NCBI GenBank assembly: GCA_022825945.1
Contig: JAJDVS010000083.1
Coordinates: forward strand, 1-40,084
DNA from: Pseudomonadales bacterium
GTDB lineage: Bacteria; Pseudomonadota; Gammaproteobacteria; Pseudomonadales; Pseudohongiellaceae
DNA: 40,084 nt
Reading direction: 5' to 3'
The notes below the pieces were generated by a model. It saw only the letters and a list, made by a program, of their open reading frames with translations, did no database searches and was not told where the DNA came from. Made by a program: the position numbers and the translations under genes. Each line of letters opens with the position of its first letter. Within the stretch, counting starts at the first letter, position 1. This document shows positions 27,665-36,542 of the stretch, piece after piece.

Positions 27665-28246
27665 ATGCGATCCCTGCCTGCTTCCCTTCTGCTCGGACTG
27701 ACCCTCGGTTTTGCCTCTTTCGCCCCGGCCCAGGAAGCCGAAGGCAATCCCGTGGTGGTCATGGAAACCAGCCTGGGAACCATCGTGATCGAGTTGTGGC
27801 CGGACCGGGCGCCGATGTCCGTGGAGAACTTCCTGCAATATGTGGACAACGAATACTTTGACGGACTGATTTTCCATCGGGTCATTTCCGGATTCATGAT
27901 CCAGGGCGGCGGCTTCGACGCGGACATGGTGCAGAAATCCACCCATGACCCCATCGTCAATGAAGCCAGGGCCGATGTCCCCAATAATCGCGGCACCATC
28001 GCCATGGCCCGCACCAGCGAAATCAACAGCGCCACCAGCCAGTTCTTCATCAACCACAGCGACAATGATTTCCTCAATCATACCGCGGAAACCATGCAGG
28101 GATTCGGCTATGCCGTATTCGGCGCGGTCATCGAAGGCATGGAAGTGGTGGACGCCATCGCCGCGGTGGAAACCCACACCCACCCCCGAGGCTTCGGCGA
28201 CGTCCCGGTAGAACCCGTAACCATCCTCACCGCCACCCGCCGCTGA
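27665..28246 (+). CDS. ppiA: Periplasmic peptidyl-prolyl cis-trans isomerase, cyclophilin type
   Basis: A proline-isomerising protein-folding helper. Residues 1-24 are a signal peptide (MRSLPASLLLGLTLGF, then a cleavage site near APAQ). The mature part is a complete bacterial cyclophilin: ETSLGTIVIELWPDRAPMSVENFL, the catalytic FHRVISGFMIQGG with the essential Arg, SATSQFFIN, and VFGAVIEGMEVVD. The length of 193 matches PpiA rather than cytoplasmic PpiB. ATG 27665 has CGGAG upstream. The frame opens further upstream through tRNA-Asn, which is not coding. Confidence 0.93.
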   Translation: MRSLPASLLLGLTLGFASFAPAQEAEGNPVVVMETSLGTIVIELWPDRAPMSVENFLQYVDNEYFDGLIFHRVISGFMIQGGGFDADMVQKSTHDPIVNEARADVPNNRGTIAMARTSEINSATSQFFINHSDNDFLNHTAETMQGFGYAVFGAVIEGMEVVDAIAAVETHTHPRGFGDVPVEPVTILTATRR

Positions 28247-28283
28247 TGTACTGCCTCCCATCCGCGCGGCCTGATCGAAGCTA

Positions 28284-28312
28284 TTCAAATTCACCTCCCA
28301 ACTGACTACAAT
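28284..28312 (+). promoter_or_regulatory. Candidate promoter for the recombinase-like gene
   Basis: TTCAAA (28284-28289), a 17-bp spacer and TACAAT (28307-28312). Both match the sigma-70 consensus at four or five of six positions. The start codon lies 60 bp downstream. Confidence 0.5.
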
Positions 28313-28371
28313 ATCCGCCAGTAACCTTGTACACGCGGGGGCACGGAAAGCTCTGGACTGCGCCGGGGGCG

Positions 28372-29055
28372 ATGATGGCGGTATTCGGGTACTTTGCCTA
28401 TTCCGCTGCGGAAATGAAGTTTCCCGCCGGGGAACTGGAAAAGCGGCAGAAAGCCCAGCAACGAAACATCAAGCGTTATTGCCGCAAGCACGGCTGGGAA
28501 ATCGAGGAGATTTTCAGCGACCTTGGCGGCAAATGGTCGGTGGCATTCGCTGAGCGGCGCGAATCAGGACGCCTGCTCGAGAAGCTCAAACGCGGCGATA
28601 TCATCGTTTGCCAGTCACTGGAGCGGATGTTCGGCTCCACCGGCGAAGTCAGCGAAATGCTCAAATTGCTTCGCCGCCGGAGAATTCATCTGTATGTCGC
28701 TTCCCTGGACAGCGAAGTGACCAAAGAAGAATGCCTGCTGCCGCTTGATCGGCTGCTGGAGTCGCTGGCTTCCATTGATCATCGCCGGGGCGCCGAAAGA
28801 ATCCGCAATATCAAGGCCGGCCAGAGAAGGAAAGGCAGATATCTCGGCGGCAACCGGCCCTTCGGCTACATGGTGCATGAGAGCGGCCGCCTGATCGAGA
28901 ATCCCATGGAACAGAACATGATCCGCCGCATCGTCTACCTGCGCGAACTCGGCTGGTCGCTGCGCATTATCGCCGACAAGGTCAGCACGCCGGCAACTCC
29001 CATCAGCTTCAAAACCGTCCAGCGGGTATTGCAACGCCAGGCCGAGAACTCCTGA
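28372..29055 (+). CDS. Serine-recombinase-like protein with degenerate active site
   Basis: A 227-residue protein related to resolvase/invertase-type serine recombinases. The N-terminal catalytic fold is visible: FGYFAYSA aligns with FGYARVST of gamma-delta resolvase, then RNIKRYCRKHGW, RLLEKLKRGDIIV and SLERMFGSTGEV in place of LDRLGRDTAD. A linker with RKGRYLGGNRPFGY and a helical recombinase-type DNA-binding end follow. Ser11 aligns with the nucleophile Ser10. The Arg8 equivalent is Ala, the Arg71 equivalent is Gly, and the Glu124-Arg125 pair reads Asp-His. Activity is doubtful; a DNA-binding or regulatory role is possible. The start may also be TTG 28327. It lies 33 bp before lolC, with no att site or mobile cargo seen. 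Confidence 0.8.
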   Translation: MMAVFGYFAYSAAEMKFPAGELEKRQKAQQRNIKRYCRKHGWEIEEIFSDLGGKWSVAFAERRESGRLLEKLKRGDIIVCQSLERMFGSTGEVSEMLKLLRRRRIHLYVASLDSEVTKEECLLPLDRLLESLASIDHRRGAERIRNIKAGQRRKGRYLGGNRPFGYMVHESGRLIENPMEQNMIRRIVYLRELGWSLRIIADKVSTPATPISFKTVQRVLQRQAENS

Positions 29056-29088
29056 AGCCGGCCGCGGAAGCCAACGTAAAACCGACCC

Positions 29089-30324
29089 ATGCGAGGATTG
29101 TTTCCAATTTTTGTCGGCCTGCGCTACTCGGTGGCGCGCCGGGGCAATTTGCTGCTTTCCTTCGTTACCCTGATGTCGATGCTCGGCATCGCCCTCGGCG
29201 TGATGATCCTCATTGTGGCGCTGTCGGTGATGAATGGCTCGATCGGCGTATTGCGGGGCGAGGCGCTCAAGGCCGTGCCCCATGTGACGATTTCCGCCAG
29301 CGATGGCGAGCTGGACTGGCGGGCTCTGGAAGAAACGGCCCGGGCGCATCCTGAAATCCTTGCGGCCGCGCCTTTTGTGGAAGGCGAGGCGGTGCTGCGC
29401 TTCCAGGGCGAGGATGTGTTCGTGCGCCTGCGCGGCGTATTGCCGGAATGGGAGGTTGAGGTGCTCGATGTGGCTGAAGCAGCGGACGCCGAACGTTTTG
29501 CCACAATGGCCGAAGCTCCGGACGCCATGCTCCTCAGCGCCAGGCTTGGAGCCCGGCTTGGCAGCTATCCCGGCGAGGAAGTTTCGCTCGTTTCCCTGGC
29601 CGCCCTGCTCGATCACTCCCTTGACGGCAGCCGGGGATTTTCCATCAGCGGGTTCGAGGATTTCGGTATCTACGGCGAAAGCAATATCGTGCTGCTGCAT
29701 CTTGCGGAGGCGAGGGAAATATTGCGCAAGGATCCGGGAGCCAAGCTTGAGCTGCGGCTCAAGGTCGCCGATGTCATGGCCGCCCGGCGCATCGCCGAAG
29801 AAGCATTTGCGGAAACGCCAGGGCTGAAAATTCTCACTTGGCAGGAAGAGCAGGCGAGCCTGTTCAATGCCTTGGCCATGGAAAAACTCGTCACCACCAT
29901 CATGCTGCTCGTCATCGTGCTGGTGGGGGCGGTCAATATCGTCTCGACCCTGGTGATGGTGGTGGCGGACAAGAGTGCCGATATCGCCATCCTGCGCACC
30001 ATGGGCGCCGGCGCTTCCGGCATACTCGGCATCTTCGTCGTCCAGGGCATGATCGCCGGCGTGGCGGGAACCCTGGCCGGCGCCGGGCTTGGCATACTGC
30101 TTGGCCACAATATCACCGCCATCAGCCAGACCCTGGAACGCTGGCTGAACGCCTTGCCCTGGCAGGACGAGGTCTACCTGCTGTCGCATCTGCAAACCCG
30201 GGTCGAGCCGCTGGAAGTGGTACTCATCAGCCTCGCGGCCCTGCTCATCAGTCTGCTGGCCACCCTGTATCCCGCCTGGCGCGGCAGTCGGGTGCAGCCT
30301 GCCGCAGTGCTGCGCTACGAATAG
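29089..30324 (+). CDS. lolC: Lipoprotein-releasing system membrane protein LolC
   Basis: One of the two membrane subunits of the LolCDE ABC transporter, which extracts outer-membrane lipoproteins from the inner membrane and hands them to LolA. The 411 residues have an N-terminal helix (about 20-48, FVTLMSMLGIALGVMILIVAL), the SVMNGSIGVLRGEAL segment, a large periplasmic domain (about 50-260) and three C-terminal helices typical of the FtsX fold (from KLVTTIMLLVIVLVGAVNIV). DKSADIAILRTMGA is the conserved coupling segment. The first position, before lolD and lolE, identifies it as LolC. Confidence 0.95.
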   Translation: MRGLFPIFVGLRYSVARRGNLLLSFVTLMSMLGIALGVMILIVALSVMNGSIGVLRGEALKAVPHVTISASDGELDWRALEETARAHPEILAAAPFVEGEAVLRFQGEDVFVRLRGVLPEWEVEVLDVAEAADAERFATMAEAPDAMLLSARLGARLGSYPGEEVSLVSLAALLDHSLDGSRGFSISGFEDFGIYGESNIVLLHLAEAREILRKDPGAKLELRLKVADVMAARRIAEEAFAETPGLKILTWQEEQASLFNALAMEKLVTTIMLLVIVLVGAVNIVSTLVMVVADKSADIAILRTMGAGASGILGIFVVQGMIAGVAGTLAGAGLGILLGHNITAISQTLERWLNALPWQDEVYLLSHLQTRVEPLEVVLISLAALLISLLATLYPAWRGSRVQPAAVLRYE

Positions 30325-30339
30325 CCATGCGGTGAATTC

Positions 30340-31032
30340 ATGGAACGGCAAAGCGGCAGCGAAATCATCATCCACTGCGAGGGCCTGGGCAAGACCTATG
30401 CGCAGGGACCCCAGCGCGTGGAAGCCCTGAAAGCCGTTTCCCTTTCGGTTGCGGCGGGTGAGCGCATCGCCGTCATCGGCAGTTCCGGTTCCGGTAAGAC
30501 CACCCTGCTCAATCTGCTTGGTGGCCTCGACTTGCCGAGCAGCGGTAGGGTGAGCATTGGCGGCCGCGACCTCGGCGCGCTGAATGAGCGCGAACGGGGC
30601 ATGCTGCGCAATCGCTTTCTGGGCTTCGTCTACCAGTTCCACCACCTGCTCACCGAATTCAGCGCCCTGGAGAATGTGGCCATGCCCTTGCTGATTCGCG
30701 GCGACGGCCGGGCGGCGGCGAGGGAGCGGGCGGCGGCGATGCTGGAAAGAGTCGGCCTTGGCCCACGCGGCGGGCATCGTCCGTCGGCCCTGTCCGGCGG
30801 CGAACGCCAGCGGGTCGCCATCGCCCGGGCCCTGGTGGGAGAGCCGCGCTGCGTCCTGCTCGACGAGCCCACGGGCAATCTCGATCACCACACCGGGCTG
30901 GAAATCAGCGCCCTGATGCTCGAACTGAACGAATCCCTGGCCACCAGTTTTGTCACCGTGACCCACGACCGCGAACTCGCAGCCTCCATGCAGCGGGTAT
31001 TGGTGCTGGAAGATGGCCGCCTCCAGGGCTGA
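30340..31032 (+). CDS. lolD: Lipoprotein-releasing system ATP-binding protein LolD
   Basis: The ATPase of LolCDE, cytoplasmic and bound to LolC and LolE. In 230 residues it has Walker [19 protein letters not shown] (about 47-64), Q-loop [19 protein letters not shown], the ABC signature [16 protein letters not shown], Walker [13 protein letters not shown] and the H-loop [12 protein letters not shown] is the segment diagnostic of LolD versus other MacB-type ATPases. It lies 15 bp after lolC and 7 bp before lolE. Confidence 0.97.
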   Translation: MERQSGSEIIIHCEGLGKTYAQGPQRVEALKAVSLSVAAGERIAVIGSSGSGKTTLLNLLGGLDLPSSGRVSIGGRDLGALNERERGMLRNRFLGFVYQFHHLLTEFSALENVAMPLLIRGDGRAAARERAAAMLERVGLGPRGGHRPSALSGGERQRVAIARALVGEPRCVLLDEPTGNLDHHTGLEISALMLELNESLATSFVTVTHDRELAASMQRVLVLEDGRLQG

Positions 31033-31039
31033 TCGCGCC

Positions 31040-32284
31040 ATGGCCTTGCCGCGCTTTATCGCCCTGCGATATGTCAGCGCCGGGCGTGGCGGCGGGCTGG
31101 TTTCCTTCATGTCCGCCATCGCCATTGCGGGCCTCGCGCTCGGCATCGCCCTGCTGCTGACGGTGCTTTCCATCATGAACGGTTTTGACCGGGAAATGCG
31201 GCGGAACGTGCTGGGCGTCGTGCCCCATATCAGCCTGCGCTCCGAGGGCGGGATGGCCGAGGAAAGCTGGCTCGCCCTGCGGGATGAACTGGCCGGGCGG
31301 GATGGAATCGTTTCGGTATCCCCCCGGATCGAAATGCAGGCGCTTGTCGCCACGGAATCCGGCAATCGCGGCGTCATCGCCAATGGCGTCGATCCGGCCC
31401 GGGAAGCGGAAAGCTCCGCCATGAAGCGATTCATGCTTCAAGGCGGGCTCGATGCGCTGGCGGCAAATCCTTGGGGAGTGGTGCTTGGGGAGTCCCTGGC
31501 CAGAGATCTTGACCTCAGTCTGGGCGATCCGGTCAATCTGTATTCCCCGGCACTGGCGATCAATCCCCTGACGCCCCTTGCAAACTTCCGCCGCTTTACC
31601 GTCAGCGGAATTTTCCGCGTGGGCAGCCGGCAAATCGACGATGGCCTGATATTCCTCAACCGCCCGGCTGCCCAGGCGCTGTTCCGACTGCGCAGCCCCC
31701 GGAATGCGCTGTGGCTGCGCGTCGGCGATGTACTCGAAGCCGAGCGCCGTCTGGCGGAAATCGCGCCGGCCCTGCCGGATGCGGTGCGGGGGGACACCTG
31801 GATCAGCGAGTTTGGCGCAGTCTATGAAAACATCCGCTTTTCCCGCACCCTGGTGAGCTTCCTGCTCTGGCTGCTGATTGCGGTGGCGGCTTTCAATCTG
31901 GTGGTCAGCCTGATCCTGATCGTGCGCGACAAGCGGGCGGATATTGCCGTGTTGCGGGCGCTCGGCGCCGAGCCGGGCGCCATCCTCCGCATATTCCTCT
32001 GGCAGGGCGCGCTCATCGGTGTTACCGGCATCTGCCTTGGGCTGGCGGCCGGCGTGCCGGGCTCGCTCTATATCGGAGATCTGGCTGGTTTTGTTGAAGC
32101 GCGCCTTGGCGTGGAATTGCTCAATCCCGATATTTACCCCACGGACTTTCTGCCATCCCGACTGCAATGGGGGGACATCGTCACGGTAAGCGCCGGCGTC
32201 CTCCTGCTGTCGCTGCTGGCGACGATCTATCCCGCCCGCCGCGCCGCCGCCGTGCGTCCCGCCGTCGCCCTGCGGGCAGAATGA
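31040..32284 (+). CDS. lolE: Lipoprotein-releasing system membrane protein LolE
   Basis: The second membrane subunit of LolCDE. The 414 residues start MALPRFIALRYVSAGRGGGLVSFMS, matching the E. coli LolE opening ([21 protein letters not shown]). The N-terminal helix and MNGFDREMRRNVLGVVPHI lead into the periplasmic domain, followed by three FtsX-type helices with RDKRADIAVLRALGAEPG. An earlier in-frame ATG at 31013 would overlap lolD but lacks family support. Having separate LolC and LolE, rather than a single LolF, is typical of E. coli-like and Pseudomonas-like bacteria. Confidence 0.95.
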   Translation: MALPRFIALRYVSAGRGGGLVSFMSAIAIAGLALGIALLLTVLSIMNGFDREMRRNVLGVVPHISLRSEGGMAEESWLALRDELAGRDGIVSVSPRIEMQALVATESGNRGVIANGVDPAREAESSAMKRFMLQGGLDALAANPWGVVLGESLARDLDLSLGDPVNLYSPALAINPLTPLANFRRFTVSGIFRVGSRQIDDGLIFLNRPAAQALFRLRSPRNALWLRVGDVLEAERRLAEIAPALPDAVRGDTWISEFGAVYENIRFSRTLVSFLLWLLIAVAAFNLVVSLILIVRDKRADIAVLRALGAEPGAILRIFLWQGALIGVTGICLGLAAGVPGSLYIGDLAGFVEARLGVELLNPDIYPTDFLPSRLQWGDIVTVSAGVLLLSLLATIYPARRAAAVRPAVALRAE

Positions 32285-32360
32285 TTGCGCGCAAAACCAC
32301 GCCAAACTCCCAGTTCCTTCCTATAGTTTGATCCCTTTCCTTGCGGGGATGGAATGAATC

Positions 32361-34706
32361 ATGCGGGCGGGATTGATCGCCTATATCGCCGGGCTGGCGC
32401 TGGCGGCCTGGGCGCCGCATCCGGATGCGGGCGCCGGTCAGGTCCTGCTGGCGACGGCGGCGGGGCTGGCCCTGGCCGCCGGCTTTCAGCGCGGTCGCCT
32501 GCGACGGCCGGGCCTGCTCCTTGCCTGCCTGCTCTGGGGTTTGGCCTGGCATCTGGTCTGGGCCGGCGGGAGGCTCGACAGGCAAATCGACCCCGGTCTC
32601 GAAGGCGTGGACATGCGGGTAAGCGGCATCGTGCACAGCCTGCCGCGAAGATACGACGACTATCAGCAGTTTTTGTTCCGGATCACCGAATCCCGGTTTG
32701 ATTTCCATCCGCGCAGGGTATTGCTGAATCATTATGGCGCCGAGTCCATCGAGGCCGGTCGGGCCTATCGTTTCGAAATCAGGCTCAATCGGCCCCGCAG
32801 CATGGCTAATCCGGGGGTATTCGACCATGAAGCCTGGCTGCTCCAGCGCGGCATCGCCGCCCGGGGCTATGTGCGGGGCGGGGTGGAAAAATTGCCTGAA
32901 CAGCGCGGCGCCCCCCTGGTGGCGCTGCGGGCCGCCATCCGGGAAGGGATTCTGCGGCAAAACCGGGACCAGGCCACCCGGGGAATCATCCTCGCCCTGG
33001 TGCTAGGCGATAGCAGCGGTCTGAGCGATGTCCAGTGGGAATTGTTCCAGCGCACCGGCACCAATCACCTGTTCGTGATTTCCGGCCTGCATATCGGACT
33101 GGTCTGCCTGCTGGCCTGGGGCCTGACCCTGGCCCTGGCCCGGCGCTGCACTCCGCTTCTGCTGCTGGCGCCGGCCCAGAAAATCGCCCTGTTGCCGGCC
33201 CTTGCCGCCGCCGGGGGATACGCCGCCATCAGCGGCTTTGGCCTGCCCGCCCAGCGCGCCCTGATCATGGCGGCGGTACTCATGCTTACCGCGCTGTTCA
33301 ATCAGAGGCAGGCAGTGAGCCTGCGCTTTCTGCTGGCCATGGCGGTGGTGCTGAGCCTGAATCCCCTGGGGTTCCTCGGCATGGGTTTCTGGCTCAGTTT
33401 TCTGGCCGTAGGCGCATTGCTGCTGATCCAGCGGCCGGCACAGGCGAACCCGGGCCTGGGCGGCTGGTTGCGCCGCAGTCTCAAGTCCCAGTTGGCGGTC
33501 GCCCTGGCCCTGTTCGCGCCACTGCTGTTCTGGACCGGGCAGGCGAGTCTGCTGGGACCCCTGGTCAATCTCGCCGCGATTCCACTTGTGGGTTTTGTCA
33601 TCGTTCCCCTGTGCCTGACCGCCGCTTGTTGCCTGCTGCTTGACGAAACTCTGGCGGGATTGCTGTTCGCGGCGGCGCAATGGTTGTTGCGCTGGCTGCT
33701 GGCTGGGCTGGAATGGGCGACCGAGCTTGCTGCGGATTATGCCCTGGTGGCGCCGCCAGCCAGCGATGCGCTGAGCCTGACATTGCTTGCCCTTGGCTGC
33801 CTGTTGCTGTTGTTGCCCCGGGGATTTCCCGCCCGGCGCATTGCGGGAATCCTGCTCCTGCCGCTGCTGTTCGCGCCGGACAGGGAAGAACGGGAGGAAC
33901 TGCTGCGGCTGCATGTGCTCGATGTGGGCCAGGGGCTCGCGGTACTGGTGCAAACCCGGCGCCATGCGCTGCTCTACGATACCGGCGCGAGTTTCTCCCC
34001 CGATGCAAGCATGGGCGACCGTATCGTCCTGCCGGTGCTTGACGCCCTGGCCGTCCGCCGTCTCGACGCGGTGGTGATCAGCCATGCCGACGACGATCAC
34101 AGCGGTGGATTTGCCGCCATTGCCGCCGCCATGCCCATGGGCCGGGTCTACAGCAGTTTTGACCTGCCGGCGTCCCCGGTGGCTCCCTGGCCTTGCCGGG
34201 ACTACATCAACTGGCGCTGGGACGGGGTTGAGTTTCGGTTTCTCCATCCCGACTCGCTTCGCGATGCCGACAACAACAACTCCTGCGTCCTGCAGATTCG
34301 GGCAGGAGACTTCCGCGCCCTGCTGCCAGGCGATATCGAAGCCGGCGTGGAGCGCGAACTCGCCGCGAAGTACCGGCGGGAACTGCGCAGCGATTTGTTG
34401 CTGGCCGCCCATCATGGCAGCAACACTTCATCGAGCTGGCCTTTTCTGAAAATGACCGACCCGGACCATATCGTGTTCGCCGCCGGCTATCGCAACGCCT
34501 TCGGCCATCCCGCCGCGCGGGTCATCGAGCGCGCCGGCTTCTTTACCTCCCAGCTGCTCAATACCAGCGAACTCGGCATGACGAGCTTTATCCTGCCCGC
34601 CAATGGCAAACCGGTGCGTATGGCCAGTTTCCGCCGGGAACATCCCCGTTACTGGCGCGATCCGGCCCCGCGTCAGACCGGGTTCCCCGCAAAACAACTG
34701 TGTTAG
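32361..34706 (+). CDS. comEC: DNA internalization protein ComEC/Rec2
   Basis: The inner-membrane channel that takes in single-stranded DNA during natural transformation. The 781 residues follow the family plan. An N-terminal domain (DUF4131-like, about 20-180) leads to the multi-helix competence domain, with NHLFVISGLHIGLVCLLAWG near residue 235 and SGFGLPAQRALIM. A C-terminal metallo-beta-lactamase-like domain (about 510-750) has LHVLDVGQGLAVLV, VISHADDDHSGG and LLAAHHGSNTSSSW. The zinc-type motif is HADDDH rather than HxHxDH, as usual for ComEC. With the ComEA-like protein at 22997 it suggests DNA uptake ability; pilus genes are not in view. Confidence 0.95.
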   Translation: MRAGLIAYIAGLALAAWAPHPDAGAGQVLLATAAGLALAAGFQRGRLRRPGLLLACLLWGLAWHLVWAGGRLDRQIDPGLEGVDMRVSGIVHSLPRRYDDYQQFLFRITESRFDFHPRRVLLNHYGAESIEAGRAYRFEIRLNRPRSMANPGVFDHEAWLLQRGIAARGYVRGGVEKLPEQRGAPLVALRAAIREGILRQNRDQATRGIILALVLGDSSGLSDVQWELFQRTGTNHLFVISGLHIGLVCLLAWGLTLALARRCTPLLLLAPAQKIALLPALAAAGGYAAISGFGLPAQRALIMAAVLMLTALFNQRQAVSLRFLLAMAVVLSLNPLGFLGMGFWLSFLAVGALLLIQRPAQANPGLGGWLRRSLKSQLAVALALFAPLLFWTGQASLLGPLVNLAAIPLVGFVIVPLCLTAACCLLLDETLAGLLFAAAQWLLRWLLAGLEWATELAADYALVAPPASDALSLTLLALGCLLLLLPRGFPARRIAGILLLPLLFAPDREEREELLRLHVLDVGQGLAVLVQTRRHALLYDTGASFSPDASMGDRIVLPVLDALAVRRLDAVVISHADDDHSGGFAAIAAAMPMGRVYSSFDLPASPVAPWPCRDYINWRWDGVEFRFLHPDSLRDADNNNSCVLQIRAGDFRALLPGDIEAGVERELAAKYRRELRSDLLLAAHHGSNTSSSWPFLKMTDPDHIVFAAGYRNAFGHPAARVIERAGFFTSQLLNTSELGMTSFILPANGKPVRMASFRREHPRYWRDPAPRQTGFPAKQLC

Positions 34707-34717
34707 ATTAGGCCGCT

Positions 34718-36496
34718 GTGAAAGCCGCAGCGCACAGCGATCCTGGAAGAGTTCCGGAAGCATCCGGCGGACAGCTTTACCGGCGGCTGCTGGCCTATGC
34801 GGCGCCGTTTCCCGGCGCGATACTTTTCGCCATCCTGGGCTTTATCCTGTTCGCCGTCACCACGCCCTGGCTGGCCTGGTGGTTCGGCTGGCTGACCGAC
34901 GCCATCAGTTCCGAAAATGCCGCGGGATTGCGGACCATCGCCGTGCTCAACTGCCTTGCCATTCCCCTGGTGCGGGGCCTGGGGGGCTTTCTCGGCGGCT
35001 ATTCCATGGCCCGGATCGCAAGCCAGGTCACCCACCGCTTGCGTTCTCGCCTGAGCGAGCGCCTGGTGCTTTTGCCGGCGCGCTTTTTCGACGGCAAGGA
35101 GCCCGGCAAGCTCGTCTCCAAATTCAGTTATGACGTGACCCAGGTCACCGAGGCCTGCAGCAGCGCCTTCGCCATTCTGGTGCGCGAAGGCCTGATTGTG
35201 CTGGGGCTGCTGGTCTACCTGCTCTATATCGATTGGCGGCTCGGGCTGATTTTTCTGATCGTCGCGCCATTGGTGGCGGTGGTGGTGCAGGCCGCCTCGG
35301 CGCGCTTCCGCCGCTACAGCAAACAGATGCAGGATTCCATGGGGGAGGTTTCCCAGATTACCCTGGAGACGATCAAGGGTTATCAGGTGGTGCGAATCTT
35401 CAATGCCGAATCCTACGTCAACGGCAAATTGCGGGAAGCCAGCGAGCGCAACCGGCGCCAGAACATGAAAATCGCCATGACCCTGGGCATCAGCACGCCC
35501 CTGGTGCAATTCATCGTGGCCATGGCCATGGCGGCGCTGGTATGGCTGGCGCTGTCACCGGAATTCTTCAGCGACAAGACACCGGGTGAGTTTGTTTCCT
35601 TCATCACCACGGCCGGCCTGCTGTCGCGGCCGATTCGCCAGCTTACCCAGGTCAACTCGGTGATCCAGCGCGGGCTTGCCGCGGCCGCCAGCGTCTTCGC
35701 AATACTCGACGAAAAACCGGAAAGCAATACCGGAACCCATCAGGTTCCCCGGGTGCGGGGCCGGGTCGCCTTCCGCGATGTGAGTTTCTCCTACGACGGC
35801 AACATCGAGGCCCTGAAAAACGTCAGTTTTGCTGCGGAACCGGGCCAGACCATCGCGCTCGTGGGCCGCTCGGGCAGCGGCAAATCCACCCTGGCCAGAT
35901 TGCTGGCGCGTTTCTATCCTTGTGAAAGCGGCGAAATCACCCTGGATGGCGTATCGCTCGATGATTATGAACTGCACAATCTGCGCAGCCAGATTTCCGT
36001 GGTGAGCCAGCATGTGGTGCTGTTCAATGGCAGTGTGGCGGAAAACATCGCCTATGGCGAGGACGGTTTCGACCGGCGGCGGGTGGAGCAGGCGGCCGCC
36101 GGCGCCCACGCCATGGAATTCATCGAGGAACTGGAGCAGGGTCTGGACACCCAGGTGGGAGACGACGCCAGCCTGCTTTCCGGCGGCCAGCGCCAACGCA
36201 TCGCCATCGCCAGGGCCCTGCTCAAGGATGCGCCGGTGCTGATCCTCGACGAGGCGACCTCGGCCCTGGATTCGGAGTCGGAACAGCAGGTGCGGGATGC
36301 CTTGCAACTTTTGGCCCGGGGCAGAACCACCCTGGTCATCGCCCACCGCCTGTCGACGATTGAAAACGCCGACCGCATCGTGGTGCTGGAAGCCGGTGAA
36401 GTGGTGGAAGCCGGCAGCCATGCGGAATTGCTTGAGGAAGGGGGTTACTATGCCCGGCTTCGGGCCCTGCAGTTTTCCGGCGGTGATTTCGAATGA
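34718..36496 (+). CDS. msbA: Lipid A export ABC transporter MsbA
   Basis: A homodimeric half-transporter that flips core-lipid A across the inner membrane. The 592 residues hold six membrane helices (about 20-320) and a C-terminal ATPase domain. Motifs are Walker A VGRSGSGKSTLARLL, Q-loop VSQHVVLFNGSVAENIAYG, signature SLLSGGQRQRIAIARALL, Walker B VLILDEATSALDSESE and H-loop IAHRLSTIENADRI. The start is GTG 11 bp after comEC. It is followed 46 bp later by lpxK, the usual pairing. In Pseudomonas exbB and exbD lie before msbA; here they are absent. Confidence 0.97.
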   Translation: MKAAAHSDPGRVPEASGGQLYRRLLAYAAPFPGAILFAILGFILFAVTTPWLAWWFGWLTDAISSENAAGLRTIAVLNCLAIPLVRGLGGFLGGYSMARIASQVTHRLRSRLSERLVLLPARFFDGKEPGKLVSKFSYDVTQVTEACSSAFAILVREGLIVLGLLVYLLYIDWRLGLIFLIVAPLVAVVVQAASARFRRYSKQMQDSMGEVSQITLETIKGYQVVRIFNAESYVNGKLREASERNRRQNMKIAMTLGISTPLVQFIVAMAMAALVWLALSPEFFSDKTPGEFVSFITTAGLLSRPIRQLTQVNSVIQRGLAAAASVFAILDEKPESNTGTHQVPRVRGRVAFRDVSFSYDGNIEALKNVSFAAEPGQTIALVGRSGSGKSTLARLLARFYPCESGEITLDGVSLDDYELHNLRSQISVVSQHVVLFNGSVAENIAYGEDGFDRRRVEQAAAGAHAMEFIEELEQGLDTQVGDDASLLSGGQRQRIAIARALLKDAPVLILDEATSALDSESEQQVRDALQLLARGRTTLVIAHRLSTIENADRIVVLEAGEVVEAGSHAELLEEGGYYARLRALQFSGGDFE

Positions 36497-36542
36497 CGAA
36501 AAGCCTTGCCATGCTGCGCGAAGTCGCAAAATCCCCCCAGAT

